Origin: J095 sp964407935
GTDB lineage: Bacteria > Chloroflexota > Anaerolineae > 4572-78 > J111
Reading direction: 5' to 3'
NCBI GenBank assembly: GCA_964407935.1
Contig: CAYOXS010000353.1
Coordinates: 1 to 5,719, forward strand
Length of the DNA stretch: 5,719 nt
Below, piece after piece: positions 5,451 to 5,719 of the stretch. Positions within the stretch are counted from its first letter, which is position 1. The number at the start of each line of letters is the position of its first letter. The notes under the pieces are model-generated. The model ran no database searches. It was not told the origin of the DNA and saw nothing but the letters and a program-made list of their open reading frames with translations. Position numbers and translations under genes: made by a program.

Positions 5451-5712
5451 CTTTCCAGCAGGTTTAAAGTTGCCTCCAGTTTAATTCACAACCAGGTGAT
5501 GAGTTTTCCCTCATCCCCCCTGCCCCCCTTCTCCCACAGGGAGAAGGGGGATTTGTCTTTTGTGGTCAGGTTTGGGCGGCACAGCCGCCCAAACCTGACC
5601 ACAAAAGACAAAGCCCCCTTCTCCCTGGGGAGAAGGGGGGCAGGGGCGATGAGGGAGAACTTATCACCTGGTTGTGAATTAAACTGGAGACCACTTTAAA
5701 CCTGCTGGAAAG
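5451..5712. mobile_element. 262-bp near-perfect palindrome, MITE-like, no coding capacity
   Basis: The left arm (5451-5580, 130 bases) and right arm (5584-5712, 129 bases) are reverse complements with six substitutions and one single-base indel, about 95% identical, around the 3-base loop ACA. The innermost 29 bases of each arm (5552-5580 and 5584-5612) pair perfectly. Each arm also holds its own hairpin: CCCCCTTCTCCC with GGGAGAAGGGGG at 5524-5550, and a near copy at 5614-5639. No convincing protein lies inside. The outermost TTTCCAGCAGGTTTAAAGT resembles a terminal inverted repeat. No target-site duplication can be judged because the right flank ends at 5719. It may be a palindromic MITE, a head-to-head pair of a shorter intergenic repeat, or an unclassified structured element. 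The palindrome is certain; the mobile-element label is inference. Confidence 0.6.
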
Positions 5713-5719
5713 GGGAAAA

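Noticed and set aside
5382..5699. 105-residue plus-strand open frame across the palindrome
   Set aside because: Its sequence is dictated by the two palindrome arms and it has no ribosome binding site. It is not a plausible transposase or other protein.
5451..5712. CRISPR array or integron attC site
   Set aside because: There are no regularly spaced direct repeats, and the structure is one long inverted repeat. It is far too symmetrical and long for attC, and no core-site pair is evident.

Overview
The window looks like a stretch of bacterial chromosome of fairly high GC content with six protein-coding genes or gene parts and no RNA genes, CRISPR array or transposase that I can see. The style suggests an environmental Chloroflexota (Anaerolineae-like) bacterium. 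The hints are a lipoprotein-type TctC protein with a Cys-containing GGGWDWTCR loop, a HAMP-GAF-HisKA_3 kinase paired with a NarL-type regulator, and noncoding DNA rich in short repeats. This assignment is inference from protein style, not proof.

Left part (1-1056, minus strand). Transcription runs right to left: first a half-length AbrB-duplication family membrane protein (562-1056), then, after a 170-base AT-rich gap with an inverted repeat, a tripartite tricarboxylate transporter (TctC/Bug family) solute-binding lipoprotein (1-391), cut by the window edge. Together they look like the start of a carboxylate uptake locus whose TctB/TctA membrane genes may lie beyond the left edge.

Middle (1057-2434). 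A 367-base divergent intergenic region with several hairpin-forming stretches separates abrB from a plus-strand D-2-hydroxyacid dehydrogenase (1424-2389) with an excellent ribosome binding site and an intact Arg/Glu/His catalytic set. Dehydrogenase and transporter could serve the same hydroxy acid or dicarboxylate pathway, but nothing in the sequence fixes the substrate. The dehydrogenase ends head to head with the response regulator gene, with a small hairpin between the stop codons.

Right part (2435-5388, minus strand). A two-component system: a 762-residue membrane histidine kinase (two membrane segments, duplicated helical extracytoplasmic sensor, HAMP, GAF, HisKA_3 and HATPase_c domains), followed by its NarL/LuxR-type response regulator. 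The two genes overlap by four bases (ATGA), so they are surely co-transcribed and probably translationally coupled. An extended -10 promoter lies just upstream of the kinase.

Right edge (5451-5712). A 262-base, almost perfect palindrome (130- and 129-base arms, about 95% identical, 3-base loop) with smaller hairpins nested in each arm. It carries no gene and looks like a palindromic MITE-like or other structured intergenic repeat sitting directly upstream of the kinase promoter. It is the most unusual piece of DNA here; the duplicated kinase sensor and the half-length AbrB protein next to a TctC gene are the most unusual protein features.
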